The notes beneath the pieces were generated by a model. It was not told where the DNA came from and made no database searches. It saw nothing but the letters and a program-made list of their open reading frames with translations. The translations under genes were made by a program, and so were the position numbers. Positions 7,486 through 16,680 of a stretch of DNA of 42,987 nucleotides are shown piece by piece (the first letter of the stretch is position 1; every line of letters starts with the position of its first letter). The stretch lies in NCBI GenBank assembly GCA_030842085.1, contig JAUUSE010000013.1, forward strand, positions 1 through 42,987, read 5' to 3'. Source of the stretch: Timburyella sp030842085. Its GTDB lineage: Bacteria; Bacillota; Clostridia; Oscillospirales; Acutalibacteraceae.

Positions 7486-8625
7486 CTATTCATCCTTAAG
7501 ATAAAGTACACGTTTATTCCTGTGCATATATACGCTGAGCACCAGCCCAACGCCCAAATACAGCGCGACAATAGACGTGCCGCCGGCACTGAAAAACGGC
7601 AGTGTTATTCCTATAACCGGAAGCAATGAAAGACACATGCCTATATTTATCACCGACTGTACTGCTATCATGGCAAATACGCCGACACATATCATGCTTC
7701 CCATTTTATCTCTTGCCATATATGACACACGCAGCGCCCTTATACATATCGCGCTTATCAGTAATATTATTGCAAGACAGCCTAAAAAGCCAAGCTCTTC
7801 ACCGGCCACGGTAAATATAAAGTCGTTATACGCTTTTGGAACAGTACCATTCTGTACGCTGGGGCCGTTAAACAGTCCGTAGCCGGTCAGTCCGCCGGAA
7901 CCTATGGAAATTCCGCCGTAATACTGCTGATAACCTATGCCCTGTATGTCCGCCGCAGGATTGAATATCGACAGAATTCTGTTGCGCTGATAGTCGCTGA
8001 GTACAAAAAACCATACAAACGGTGCCGCCGCAAGCGCCGCGCCGCCTGTTATAAGAAAATATCTCAACTTTATGCCGGCTGCGAACATCATAAATAGGAA
8101 TATGCCGGCAAATATAAGCGCCGTGCCGTCGTCGCCCTGCAAAAAGTGCACAAGCAGTATCGGTATGGCGCCGTGTACGCACAGCAGCAGTACATTTGTA
8201 AGCTTGCTTACATTATCTCCCAGCCGGTAAATATGATATGCAAAGGTTACTATAAAGCAGGCCTTTATTATTTCTGACGGCTGCAGCGACATCCCGCCCG
8301 GCAGCTCTATCCACGCCTTATTGTCAGTACCCGACGGAGTATAGCCGAAAAAATACGTTACAGCAAACAGCACTATACACAGCCCAGCTATTATATACCA
8401 GCGCTTGCCAAAAGTTTTATAATCAAAATTTGATATTATTATTGCAGCAACAACGCCTATTCCTATGCCTGCAAGCTGCACAAAAAACTGCCGCGTCTGC
8501 CCTATCGCACGTGTAGCGGACAGCACAAGCAGGCTTCCGTACAGTGAAGCCGCTATACATAAAATAAAAAACTGTTTATCAGTCTCTCGTATATAGTCTG
8601 CTATTTTCCCGAAAATCTTTGACAT
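7486..8625 (-). CDS. rodA: RodA/FtsW/SpoVE-family SEDS peptidoglycan glycosyltransferase, RodA-like
   Basis: SEDS proteins polymerize lipid II into glycan strands together with a class B PBP. The 379-residue protein has about ten membrane helices. Family motifs are present: QPSEIIK (after GGMSLQPSEI), QGDDGTALIF in the place of the usual QPDLGTALVF, NDFIFTVAGEELGFLG, and LPFFSAGGTSI near the C-terminus. The absence of a long N-terminal tail and the sequence around FDYKTFG favour RodA (elongation) over FtsW, but SpoVE cannot be excluded without a tree. The start ATG at 8625 follows GGAG. It stands alone on the minus strand, with no PBP2 or MreBCD genes nearby. Confidence 0.9.
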   Translation of the reverse strand: MSKIFGKIADYIRETDKQFFILCIAASLYGSLLVLSATRAIGQTRQFFVQLAGIGIGVVAAIIISNFDYKTFGKRWYIIAGLCIVLFAVTYFFGYTPSGTDNKAWIELPGGMSLQPSEIIKACFIVTFAYHIYRLGDNVSKLTNVLLLCVHGAIPILLVHFLQGDDGTALIFAGIFLFMMFAAGIKLRYFLITGGAALAAAPFVWFFVLSDYQRNRILSIFNPAADIQGIGYQQYYGGISIGSGGLTGYGLFNGPSVQNGTVPKAYNDFIFTVAGEELGFLGCLAIILLISAICIRALRVSYMARDKMGSMICVGVFAMIAVQSVINIGMCLSLLPVIGITLPFFSAGGTSIVALYLGVGLVLSVYMHRNKRVLYLKDE

Positions 8626-8757
8626 TTATAGCTCCGTTCCAGACATGTCAGCCTATGTTTTTACAAAAAAATTTATAAAGCAGCATAAATATTATATGCC
8701 ACTTTGCAGAATACATCAAGTTAACAGTTTGTAACACTTTATTATGAACGTTTTATG

Positions 8758-8766
8758 TGTTATAAT
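8758..8766 (+). promoter_or_regulatory. Candidate extended -10 promoter of fhs
   Basis: TGTTATAAT is a full extended -10 element. No good -35 is visible at 17 bases. Transcription from here would give a leader of about 220 nt before fhs. Confidence 0.45.
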
Positions 8767-8818
8767 ACAGCTGTGACAGATTAAAAAATTATGTATGTTT
8801 GCAGAATATACATTATCT

Positions 8819-8846
8819 GCGCCGGCAAATGCCATTTGTCAGGCGC
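8819..8846 (+). other. Stem-loop in the fhs leader
   Basis: GCGCC-G-GCAAAT / ATTTGT-CA-GGCGC around loop GCC makes a strong hairpin with one small bulge. It has no T-run, so it is not a terminator. I compared it with the THF riboswitch pattern and do not recognise that. The rest of the 8626-8995 gap holds nothing else I can name. Confidence 0.35.
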
Positions 8847-8995
8847 TGCGCGGCCTTGACGACATTATACAGCTTTATAAGCTAAAGGTATTGCCGAAAA
8901 AGATGCCGCATCTGGCTGTCACTAGTTTTGTTTCTTTATGCAGTTAAACTGATTTTATATTAAAAATTAATACAACATTTGAAAGGCGGAAATAA

Positions 8996-10666
8996 ATGTT
9001 AAGCGATATAGAAATTGCACAGAGCACTAATATTAAAAAAATTACGGAAATCGCCGAACAGCTTGGGATATCTGAAGACGATTTGGAGCTTTACGGCAAG
9101 TATAAGGCAAAGCTGTCAGATGACTTAGAAAAAAAGCTGTCTGAAAGAAAAGACGGCAAGCTCGTACTTGTAACCGCCGTAAATCCCACACCGCTTGGTG
9201 AGGGAAAGACCACCACTACCGTTGGTTTAGGACAGGCAATGGCAAAAATAGGCAAAAATGCTGTTATTGCGCTAAGAGAGCCTTCTTTGGGTCCTGTATT
9301 TGGACTAAAGGGCGGCGCTGCCGGCGGTGGATACTCTCAAGTTATCCCCATGGAGGATATAAACCTTCACCTAACCGGCGACTTTCACGCTATAACTTCT
9401 GCCAACAATCTTCTCTGTGCAATGGTTGACAATCACCTGCAGCAGGGTAATTCTCTTAACATTGACCCGCGCCGCATAGTTATAAAAAGATGTATGGACA
9501 TGAACGACCGTGCGCTTAGAAACGTTGTAATCGGACTTGGCGGCAAGGCCAACGGTCTGCCACGCGAGGACAGCTTTACGATAACCGTCGCCACTGAGGT
9601 TATGGCTATCTTCTGCCTGTGCAGGGATATAGACGACCTTAAGGAAAGACTTGCTAATATACTCGTTGGATATAAATATGACGGCAGCCCTGTATATGCC
9701 CGCGATTTGAAAGCGCAGGGCGCAATGACGGCGCTGCTTAAGGATGCTATAAAGCCAAATCTTGTACAGACGCTTGAGGGTACACCCGCTATTATGCACG
9801 GCGGACCGTTTGCGAATATTGCGCACGGCTGCAACTCGCTGAGAGCAACGCGGCTCGGTCTTAAGCTGGCTGATTACTGCATTACCGAGGCGGGCTTTGG
9901 CTCTGACCTCGGCGCTGAGAAGTTTTTTGATATTAAGTGCCGTGTCGGCGGACTTAAACCGTCGGCGGCCGTCGTAGTGGCTACCGTCCGTGCCCTTAAG
10001 TATAACGGCGGCATGTCTAAAGACGATGCAAAGGCGGGAATTGAAAATATCGACATGCTTAAAAAAGGCATAGTTAATCTTGGTGCACATGTTGATAATA
10101 TGAAAAAATTTGGACTGCCGGTTATTGTCGCTATCAACCGGTTCGGCACCGATACTGATGCGGAACTCCAATTTATTGAGGACTATTGCCGCAGTCTTGG
10201 CGTCGATTTTGCCATGTCGGAGGTTTTTGCAAAGGGCGGCGACGGCGGAATTGAGCTTGCAAAGCTCGTCGTTAAGGCGTGTGAAAGCGCTTCTGATTTT
10301 TCTCCGATTTACAGCACCGGCTGTTCTATTGAAGATAAAATAACCACCATCGCACGCGAAATATATGGAGCAGATGGCGTGGAATTTACTCAAAAAGCCA
10401 AGCGCGATATTGCCGAGATAAACAGGCTGGGCGGCGGTGCACTTCCCGTCTGCATATCAAAAACACAGTATTCGCTTTCCGATAATCCCGCGCTGCTGGG
10501 CAGGCCGACCGGCTTTAAAATCACCGTCGGCGATGTATATCTGCGCTCCGGCGCCGGATTTGTCGTCGCTATGACCGGCAATATACTTGACATGCCCGGA
10601 CTGCCCAAAACTCCGGCAGCTGAGGGCATTGACGTTATAGACGGCAAAATTGTCGGGCTGTTTTAA
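8996..10666 (+). CDS. fhs: Formate--tetrahydrofolate ligase
   Basis: The enzyme makes 10-formyl-THF from formate, THF and ATP. This is the entry of the methyl branch of one-carbon metabolism and of the Wood-Ljungdahl pathway in acetogens, and also feeds purine synthesis. The 556 residues are full length. The P-loop-like nucleotide site is at about 61-74 (NPTPLGEGKTTTTV), followed by EPSLGPVFGLKGGAAGGG, the folate-side block NLHLTGDFHAITSANNL, and the conserved C-terminus (GEVYLRSGAGF-like and ILDMPGLPKTPAAEGID). The AAAGGCGG site lies just before ATG 8996. No other Wood-Ljungdahl gene is in the window, so a purine/one-carbon supply role is as likely as acetogenesis. A partial copy of its 3' end follows. 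Confidence 0.97.
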   Translation: MLSDIEIAQSTNIKKITEIAEQLGISEDDLELYGKYKAKLSDDLEKKLSERKDGKLVLVTAVNPTPLGEGKTTTTVGLGQAMAKIGKNAVIALREPSLGPVFGLKGGAAGGGYSQVIPMEDINLHLTGDFHAITSANNLLCAMVDNHLQQGNSLNIDPRRIVIKRCMDMNDRALRNVVIGLGGKANGLPREDSFTITVATEVMAIFCLCRDIDDLKERLANILVGYKYDGSPVYARDLKAQGAMTALLKDAIKPNLVQTLEGTPAIMHGGPFANIAHGCNSLRATRLGLKLADYCITEAGFGSDLGAEKFFDIKCRVGGLKPSAAVVVATVRALKYNGGMSKDDAKAGIENIDMLKKGIVNLGAHVDNMKKFGLPVIVAINRFGTDTDAELQFIEDYCRSLGVDFAMSEVFAKGGDGGIELAKLVVKACESASDFSPIYSTGCSIEDKITTIAREIYGADGVEFTQKAKRDIAEINRLGGGALPVCISKTQYSLSDNPALLGRPTGFKITVGDVYLRSGAGFVVAMTGNILDMPGLPKTPAAEGIDVIDGKIVGLF

Positions 10667-10688
10667 GTTTATATTTGCGGCGGTAATA

Positions 10689-10911
10689 GCATGGAGTTTA
10701 CTCAAAAAGCCAAGCGCGATATTGCCGAGATAAACAGACTGGGCGGCGGTGCGCTTCCCGTCTGCATATCAAAAACACAGTATTCGCTTTCCGATAATCC
10801 CGCACTGCTGGGCAGGCCGACCGGATTTAAAATCACCGTCGGCGATGTATATCTGCGTTCCGGCGCCGGATTTGTCGTCGCCATGACCGGCAATATACTC
10901 GACATGCCCGA
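10689..10911 (+). pseudogene. Fragment of a second fhs 3' region
   Basis: This stretch repeats fhs 10377-10599, covering the 73 codons from EFTQKAKRDIAEI to GNILDMP. I count eight base differences, all at third codon positions and all silent (for example GAA/GAG, AGG/AGA, GGC/GGA, CGC/CGT). At the right end homology stops inside CCCGGA versus CCCGAA, and 12 unrelated codons follow to a TAA at 10946. No ribosome binding site precedes ATG 10691, and the fragment lacks the nucleotide site and the last residues, so it cannot be an enzyme. The silent-only divergence suggests it separated while part of a functional fhs gene and not by recent local copying. Confidence 0.85.
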
Positions 10912-11144
10912 ACGCCAATTTTGGCTTCAATTTTTGGCAGATGATTAACCATTAGCCAACCAATTATACCGCTTATTGAGCCGTATTTTCTCTGCCTGCA
11001 TGCGCTTACAAGTATAATTTTACGACTGAAATATAAATTATACTCATGCTGTGTCAGATTATATTTTTATATGGCTGCGTAACTGTATATGTACGTCTTA
11101 TAAAATTTAGCTCCAAGAAATATGTATGTGACAGGATGAACTGT

Positions 11145-11600
11145 ATGGAATTTATATCCCACTCTTCTGCTGAGACGGAAAAGTTTGCCGCTGAGTTGGC
11201 TGTAAAGCTGATAAACAGTACAAAATGTAATACATCCAGTGGGGAGTTTTGCTGTGTAATTGCCTTATTCGGCGGAATGGGAGCCGGCAAAACCGCCTTT
11301 GTAAAAGGATTTGTAAAGGGAATTGGCTTTACAGGAGAAGTGACGTCGCCCACCTTTGCGATTGTACATGAATATATCGGCGGGATAGTGCCGATATATC
11401 ATTTTGACATGTACAGGATTGATACGGAGGAGTCGCTTTACTCCACCGGATATTACGATTATCTCGACGCCGGCGGCTTTATAATCACTGAGTGGAGCGA
11501 AAACATTGAGGAATATATTGATGCGGATGCTCTAAGGATTAACATTGAATACGGCGAAGATAACGACTGCCGAAAAATTACTATAGATGGAGATTTTTAA
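11145..11600 (+). CDS. tsaE: TsaE, ATPase of the tRNA t6A modification complex
   Basis: TsaE binds and hydrolyses ATP and drives turnover of the TsaB-TsaD complex, which installs threonylcarbamoyl on A37 of ANN-decoding tRNAs. The Walker A motif GGMGAGKTAF is at about 43-52. It is followed by the TSPTFAIVHEY block with a conserved Thr/Pro and by the FDMYRID segment (HFDMYR in most TsaE). I begin at ATG 11145 (MEFISHSS), nine bases after ACAGG; an ATG nine bases upstream is also possible. 151 residues, typical. The stop codon directly abuts the tsaB start, so the two are co-translated. Confidence 0.95.
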   Translation: MEFISHSSAETEKFAAELAVKLINSTKCNTSSGEFCCVIALFGGMGAGKTAFVKGFVKGIGFTGEVTSPTFAIVHEYIGGIVPIYHFDMYRIDTEESLYSTGYYDYLDAGGFIITEWSENIEEYIDADALRINIEYGEDNDCRKITIDGDF

Positions 11601-12317
11601 ATGCTTATACTTGCTGTTGAATCATCTGCCGCTCCTTCAAGCTGCGCTTTGCTTAAAGACGGCGTTATAATAGCGGACATGCGTACAAATGTAAAGCTTA
11701 CACACAGCCAAACGCTTATGCCGATGGTGGAGAACATGCTTAAAATCACTAATACGGATGTCGGCGACATAGACGTTTTTGCTGTGAGCCATGGTCCCGG
11801 CTCTTTTACCGGCATAAGAATAGGCATAGCTGCTGTAAAGGGGATGGCATTGTCATATGAAAAGCCATGCGTGGGCCTATCTACTTTAGAGGTTATCGCT
11901 AATAATATCCCATATTTTGGCGGTATTGTCTGCTCTGTTATGGATGCGCGCCGCGAGCAAGTATACAATGCGTTGTTTGAATGTAAAGGCGACAGACTTT
12001 GCCGTGTAACAGATGACAGAGCTATCTCAATAGACGCCTTAGGCCAAGAAATTGGAAATTTAAACCGTCCGTGTATTTTAGTCGGAGACGGTGCGGCGCT
12101 CTGCTATAACAAATTAGGGCAAAAATATGATAATCTCTTTATTGCGCCGGCAAATCTGCGTTATCAAAATGCCGCGGCAGCAGCTCAGCTTGCGCTGGAT
12201 TATTATAATCGTGGACAAACTGTATCTGCAGCAGAACTTAATCCGGTATATCTTCGCTTGCCGCAGGCGCAGCGAGAACTGCTTGAGAAAAAAAGCGCTG
12301 GCAGCGCTAATGGGTAA
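11601..12317 (+). CDS. tsaB: TsaB, t6A synthesis scaffold (ASKHA fold)
   Basis: TsaB is an inactive TsaD-like protein that dimerizes with TsaD in t6A synthesis. The N-terminus MLILAVESSA and the phosphate-loop segment SHGPGSFTGIRIG (about residues 63-75) are diagnostic. The 238-residue length is normal. It starts with no gap after tsaE. The usual next genes, rimI and tsaD, are not here: after the stop there is a 180-base gap and then rpiB, so the t6A genes are split in this genome. Confidence 0.95.
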   Translation: MLILAVESSAAPSSCALLKDGVIIADMRTNVKLTHSQTLMPMVENMLKITNTDVGDIDVFAVSHGPGSFTGIRIGIAAVKGMALSYEKPCVGLSTLEVIANNIPYFGGIVCSVMDARREQVYNALFECKGDRLCRVTDDRAISIDALGQEIGNLNRPCILVGDGAALCYNKLGQKYDNLFIAPANLRYQNAAAAAQLALDYYNRGQTVSAAELNPVYLRLPQAQRELLEKKSAGSANG

Positions 12318-12499
12318 ATATATCTGCGGCAATCCGGAAATGCTGATGTCACTCATTCGGATGGCTAATGATTATTCTGTTTATACGCGGTTAGTTTGAC
12401 TATGCTGAAATCTTCTTAATAGTCTCATAACGTCATTTAACATGGTCTTACGGCTGCTGAGATGAGTTTATATTAATATTAATTAGAAGGGTGATAAAA

Positions 12500-12946
12500 A
12501 TGATAGCAATCGGATGTGATAAAGCCGGCATTAATCTTATGAAAGCTGTAATTGAACATCTTAAGTCTGAGGGCAAGGATATAAAATGTTTTGGAACAAC
12601 TGAAGATAATCCTGTTGATTATCCGGAAATTGCTCTTAAGGTGGCAAACGCCGTCGCCTCTGGAGAATGCAAATACGGCATTCTTATATGCGGTACTGGT
12701 ATAGGAATGTCGATGGCTGCAAATAAGGTTAAGGGTATACGCGCCGCCGTCTGCTCAGAGCATTACAGCGCCAAATACACGCGTCTGCACAACGACGCCA
12801 ACATACTTTGCCTCGGCGGACGCGTAATAGGTGAAGAACTTGCAAAAGAATTAGTCGATGTGTTCTTAAACACGGAGTTTGAGGGCGGCCGGCATCTGCG
12901 CCGGGTAAACTATATTTCTGATATTGAAAACGGCAGAGTGAAATAA
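12500..12946 (+). CDS. rpiB: Ribose-5-phosphate isomerase B (RpiB/LacAB family)
   Basis: The enzyme interconverts ribose 5-phosphate and ribulose 5-phosphate in the pentose phosphate pathway. The core ICGTGIGMSMAANKVKGIRAA (63-83) holds the catalytic Cys64 and the anion hole. RLHNDANILCLGGR follows, and the Arg cluster near HLRRV binds phosphate. The N-terminal motif is GCDKAG in place of the common GCDHAG, so the conserved His is Lys here; sugar specificity may differ, including the related allose or galactose isomerases. The start ATG 12500 lies eight bases after AGAAGGG; a GTG nine bases upstream overlaps that site. 148 residues. Downstream upp suggests a nucleotide/pentose salvage pair. 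Confidence 0.92.
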   Translation: MIAIGCDKAGINLMKAVIEHLKSEGKDIKCFGTTEDNPVDYPEIALKVANAVASGECKYGILICGTGIGMSMAANKVKGIRAAVCSEHYSAKYTRLHNDANILCLGGRVIGEELAKELVDVFLNTEFEGGRHLRRVNYISDIENGRVK

Positions 12947-12971
12947 TTTGCTCTGACGACTGGGTGAAAAA

Positions 12972-13601
12972 ATGTCTGATAATGTTTTTGTAACTGAGCA
13001 TCCGCTTATACAGCACAAGCTTACGCATTTGCGGGATAAAAATACCGGCTCTGCAGAGTTCCGCAGGCTGGTAACGGAGATATCGACACTTATGTGTTAT
13101 GAGGCCACGCGTGATTTACCGCTTATGGAGGTAGAAATCGAAACGCCGATAACTGCTGCAAAATCTAAAGTAATTGCCGGACGAAAGCTGGCCGTTGTGC
13201 CGATACTGCGCGCCGGGCTGGGTATGTGTGAAGGCGTTCTGAGTCTTATGCCGGCTAAGGTAGGACATATAGGCTTACAGCGGGACCATGAAACTTTTGA
13301 ACCCATGAGCTATTACTGCAAGCTTCCGCCAGACATTTCTGAAAGAGACGTTATTGTACTCGACCCCATGCTTGCTACCGGCGGCTCGGCCATATTCGCG
13401 ATTGACACCATAAAAAAGCATCATCCAAAAAGCATAAAATTTATGTGTATCATTGCCTCGCCTGAGGGAGTAGCGCGCCTAAGCAGCGCGCACAGCGATG
13501 TTAAAATATTCTGTGCGGCTGTAGACGAGCGGCTGAACGAAAAGGCATACATCGTCCCCGGCCTTGGAGATGCTGGAGACAGAATATTTGGCACAGACTA
13601 A
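12972..13601 (+). CDS. upp: Uracil phosphoribosyltransferase
   Basis: It converts uracil and PRPP to UMP in pyrimidine salvage. Full length at 209 residues. The PRPP-binding motif VIVLDPMLATGGSA (about 125-138), the VPILRAGLGM segment (about 74-83) and the uracil-binding C-terminus YIVPGLGDAGDRIFGTD are all intact. GGGTGA precedes ATG 12972, 25 bases after rpiB, so the two probably share a transcript. Confidence 0.97.
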   Translation: MSDNVFVTEHPLIQHKLTHLRDKNTGSAEFRRLVTEISTLMCYEATRDLPLMEVEIETPITAAKSKVIAGRKLAVVPILRAGLGMCEGVLSLMPAKVGHIGLQRDHETFEPMSYYCKLPPDISERDVIVLDPMLATGGSAIFAIDTIKKHHPKSIKFMCIIASPEGVARLSSAHSDVKIFCAAVDERLNEKAYIVPGLGDAGDRIFGTD

Positions 13602-13782
13602 CTAAAAGCAGTTTTGTGCTGTAATGCTATATAACTTTACATATTTTAAAAATATTAAATAATATCTTTAAAGCACGCCAATATTATGGTAAAGTTAAAT
13701 TTCTTTACTCAAATCGTATATATGTATTTTAGTCTATGACATAAGGCAATTTATAATTTAGCTTTTTTAAATTTAACGCGAA

Positions 13783-13816
13783 AAAAAGCGGCGAAAATTT
13801 CGCCGCTTTTTTGTTT
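13783..13816 (+). terminator. Rho-independent terminator after upp
   Basis: Fourteen-base-pair stem AAAAAGCGGCGAAA / TTCGCCGCTTTTTT with a two-base apex, followed by GTTTT. It ends the rpiB-upp transcript about 180 bases after the upp stop. Confidence 0.88.
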
Positions 13817-14074
13817 TACTGAACTCACTGGATATTCGGATTTATACAGACTATAGCCTTAAACGTCAAACGAAACAAGCTAGTAACAGACGTTGTCTAG
13901 TCACAGACAGCTTTTGCTCCGGCGGAGACTAAATGTTCCCGCTTGTTGTATCTATAAATGTAAAAATTATTCCATTATCATTTAATTTACTGATATTATT
14001 ATCCCGTCAAGATACTCCACGTGACAAACGATGTATGTCTGATTTTCATTTAAAGCAGACATTTTAACCCGCAC
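13817..14074. other. Intergenic stretch, no gene seen
   Basis: Between the upp terminator and the end of the minus-strand DUF5050 gene. No clear terminator for the minus gene and no gene-like frame were found. Confidence 0.4.
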
Positions 14075-15079
14075 TTATATTCCTAAATTAACAAGCTCAG
14101 GAGATGCCGATATATCACTCAGCTTATAAAACTCACCCGCATCGGTTATAAAATATGCCGCCGTAGCAGACGAATATATTTCAGTGACTTTTAAATCAGA
14201 TATTTCCTTTACTTCCCTGTTAACATTACTGCTTGACAAATCCACCGCTTTTATTTTGCCGCCGTCGGTATAAATGAGATTATAGCCAAATATGTTAAAT
14301 ACCGCTTCCCCGTTTATCTCATCTATAATTGTGCTGGTCCTGTCATATATCATAAATGCCATGATGGAATTGCTAGTGCTGTAGTATAAGTACTCATTGC
14401 TTAGGAAAAATTTATCTACATTGGTACTTACCAGCTGCTCGTTTTCACTGCCGTCAATCATCGCAAAATATATACAGCCGTCGGCGCCTTTATAGTATAT
14501 ACGCGTATTTTCTACATAAAATTGTCCGTCGGCGCATATAAGGCCCAAATCTTTCTGGTCCTTGCCGTTTGTACGCATTTTGCATATGCTGCCGGTGTCG
14601 TTTATGTAATAAATCCAGCTGCCTATTACCTGCGGATATCTTAATTCTGCAATATCGGTGCTGTTTAAAAAATTATATGATTTAAGCATCTGCCCGCTTT
14701 GATAATAAACCTTTGACTGCACTTCTGAAATATTGGAACATTTGTCTTCGCTTATAACCTCAGTGGTCGTCGTCTGTGCTTCGTCGCTTACCGGAATTTT
14801 CAGCAAGCCCTTATCGTCAGATGCATAAAATAAATATCCGCCAGCATCAAGAACTCGGCCGCCGTTCATTATATTGCCATATGTGTTGCCGGCCGAGTAA
14901 TCGACTATATCCTGCGGCATAATCAGCATGAATATTGCAGCGATTACCACAAGCAGAGCAATAAATGCAATGAACGCCGGCATTAGATATTTCGACGCTC
15001 TGCTTTCTTTGACACCGCTCTCTGCTATATCCGCTGTATTTGATGTATTATTCATTTCTGAAGTAATTTTATCATTCAT
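14075..15079 (-). CDS. Membrane-anchored DUF5050-type beta-propeller-like protein
   Basis: The 334-residue protein has a cytoplasmic N-terminus rich in Asn, Ser and Thr (1-28), one transmembrane helix (about 32-55, AFIAFIALLVVIAAIFML) and a large outside domain. That domain consists of repeating strands with Tyr-Tyr/Asn-Gly turns such as GSWIYYINDTGSICKMRTNG and NTRIYYKGADGCIYFAMIDG, the pattern of DUF5050 or LRP1-like propellers. Such proteins are frequent in Clostridia and have no assigned reaction; a sensory or binding role at the cell surface is inference. GGAGG precedes the ATG at 15079. It lies downstream of the DUF1015 gene on the same strand with a 185-base gap, so cotranscription is uncertain. 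Confidence 0.75.
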   Translation of the reverse strand: MNDKITSEMNNTSNTADIAESGVKESRASKYLMPAFIAFIALLVVIAAIFMLIMPQDIVDYSAGNTYGNIMNGGRVLDAGGYLFYASDDKGLLKIPVSDEAQTTTTEVISEDKCSNISEVQSKVYYQSGQMLKSYNFLNSTDIAELRYPQVIGSWIYYINDTGSICKMRTNGKDQKDLGLICADGQFYVENTRIYYKGADGCIYFAMIDGSENEQLVSTNVDKFFLSNEYLYYSTSNSIMAFMIYDRTSTIIDEINGEAVFNIFGYNLIYTDGGKIKAVDLSSSNVNREVKEISDLKVTEIYSSATAAYFITDAGEFYKLSDISASPELVNLGI

Positions 15080-15264
15080 TTTATGTTAACCTCCGAGCCA
15101 TCAAGCAACAAATCTTAGATATGGTAAAACACTCACGGCAGTTGTTTTCTTGCCCAAGCCTAATATTTTTATGATTTATGTTAACTAATCAAAAGGCAAC
15201 TTTATATTAAATATTAGATTAGTCTTTACAGAAAATACATATGTGCCGATATATTGACATGAAA

Positions 15265-16536
15265 TCAGATTATTTTGTTCATTACCAGGCCGGTAATAAG
15301 CTTTGGGTAAAAATAAGTAGACTTCTGCGGCATCTTTTGGCCGACATTCGCAACATCCTTTATCTGCGATATACGCGTTGGATTCATTATAAAGGCACAA
15401 TCAGCGCCCTTGTCGGTTAATGAAATCGCCTCGTCTATGTCTCGGGTGTATATGACGTTTGTCTGGTCGGCTATGCGGGCGGCGTCTATTCCCATGGCAC
15501 TTTCCAACACAAGGCGGTGTAGTATAGAAACATCAAGCTCCATAACCTCGCGGCAGATGGTGCTATGTCTGCATACTTTTTCAAAATCTTTCAGCTTAAA
15601 CAAGTCGAAACGGCCGCTGGTGTAAAAGACAAACGCCTTATCTCCCCTGTTATATGCTTCCTGGAGCAGTTTAAGCGCCTTTTCCTTTGGCAAATCAGAT
15701 GCTATATCAAAATATTCCGCGCTTTTTTCTCTGACCGCCTGCGCGCTGAAGCCCTCTACATCATGCACTACGCGGTGCGTCGGATACACGACGAGGCCGG
15801 GACTGTTTAAATCAACAAGCGTCATCATTACATAATCAGCGCTGCCGCCCGGCTGCGATTTGCCAAGCTCGCGCATAGCATTTCTGTAATTTATCGCCGT
15901 TTCATATCTGTGATGCCCATCGGCGATATACAGCCTGCGCTCTGCAAAATCAGCAGACACGGCCGATATTATGCTCTCGTCGGATGTGCGCCAAAGCCTA
16001 TGTGTAACGCCGCTGTCGTCGGTTATGCACACCTCCGGCGCGCCGGATGAAATTTTTTCTATATATTCCTGCGTTGTATTTTTTTCATCTATGTATAATG
16101 AATAAATCTGGCTGAAATTGCAGCCGGTAGACATCATAAGATTAAATCTGTCGGCCTTGGCTTTCGGCAGCGTCTCCTCATGCGGCAAAATTATACCCTT
16201 TGAAAACTCTTCAAGCTTTACCAGCGCTATTATGCCTTTAAAGGACATTGTCCGACCGTTATCCTCGAACTCTTCCTCATATATGTATAGGCTGTCCTTA
16301 TCGTCCTTTGCGAGTATGCCTTCGCTAAGCCACTCGTTTAGCGTCTCGCCGGCGGTCTCATATGGGTCTTCGCCTTCTCTTGGAAGCTCGAGCCTTATTA
16401 TGTTATATTCATTGCATCTTAAATACTCTTTACGCTCGTCTTCGCTTATCACATCGTATGGGGGACACACAAGCGACGCCATATCCCCTGCCTTTTTAGT
16501 ATATCTCAGCCCTTTAAATCCTTTTATTTCAGCCAT
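15265..16536 (-). CDS. DUF1015 family protein
   Basis: A soluble protein of 423 residues with the DUF1015 signature: an N-terminal VCPPYDVIS motif, a central ILPHEETLPKAKADRFNLM block, the YIADGHHRYETAINYR motif (two His and an Asp in a metal-like arrangement) and a late YPTHRVV. Members often sit beside serine-biosynthesis genes (serA, serC), but none is here; their reaction is not established. I use ATG 16536 (MAEIKGF), nine bases after AAGGGGG, and not the ATG six bases upstream, which is only three bases from that site. Confidence 0.88.
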   Translation of the reverse strand: MAEIKGFKGLRYTKKAGDMASLVCPPYDVISEDERKEYLRCNEYNIIRLELPREGEDPYETAGETLNEWLSEGILAKDDKDSLYIYEEEFEDNGRTMSFKGIIALVKLEEFSKGIILPHEETLPKAKADRFNLMMSTGCNFSQIYSLYIDEKNTTQEYIEKISSGAPEVCITDDSGVTHRLWRTSDESIISAVSADFAERRLYIADGHHRYETAINYRNAMRELGKSQPGGSADYVMMTLVDLNSPGLVVYPTHRVVHDVEGFSAQAVREKSAEYFDIASDLPKEKALKLLQEAYNRGDKAFVFYTSGRFDLFKLKDFEKVCRHSTICREVMELDVSILHRLVLESAMGIDAARIADQTNVIYTRDIDEAISLTDKGADCAFIMNPTRISQIKDVANVGQKMPQKSTYFYPKLITGLVMNKII

Positions 16537-16651
16537 TGTCATTTTCCCCCTTATTTATTAATTTTATATCCATACAACTCTCAAGTCAACGAAAACTTAA
16601 TCCGCCGTCTTTGCATGTATATAAAATACATAATACCGCTAAAGCTATGCT

Positions 16652-16680
16652 TTGACTTAACGGCCTATATAATGTATAAT
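16652..16680 (+). promoter_or_regulatory. Strong sigmaA promoter upstream of the ABC operon
   Basis: TTGACT (16652-16657), exactly 17 bases, then TATAAT (16675-16680). Transcription would start near 16687, leaving about 280 nt before the ABC ATPase start. A second TATAAT lies at 16877-16882 without a good -35. The leader has no obvious intrinsic terminator and I recognise no riboswitch class in it. Confidence 0.6.

Noticed and set aside
8767..8995. THF riboswitch before fhs
   Set aside because: The leader has a strong hairpin but not the conserved THF-riboswitch segments I would expect.
9371..10393. 340-codon open frame on the minus strand opposite fhs
   Set aside because: It lies wholly inside the well-supported fhs gene, has no ribosome site and no domain; it arises from fhs codon use.
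10914..10930. Terminator GCCAATTTTGGC after the fhs fragment
   Set aside because: The stem is only five base pairs with a two-base loop; too weak to support.
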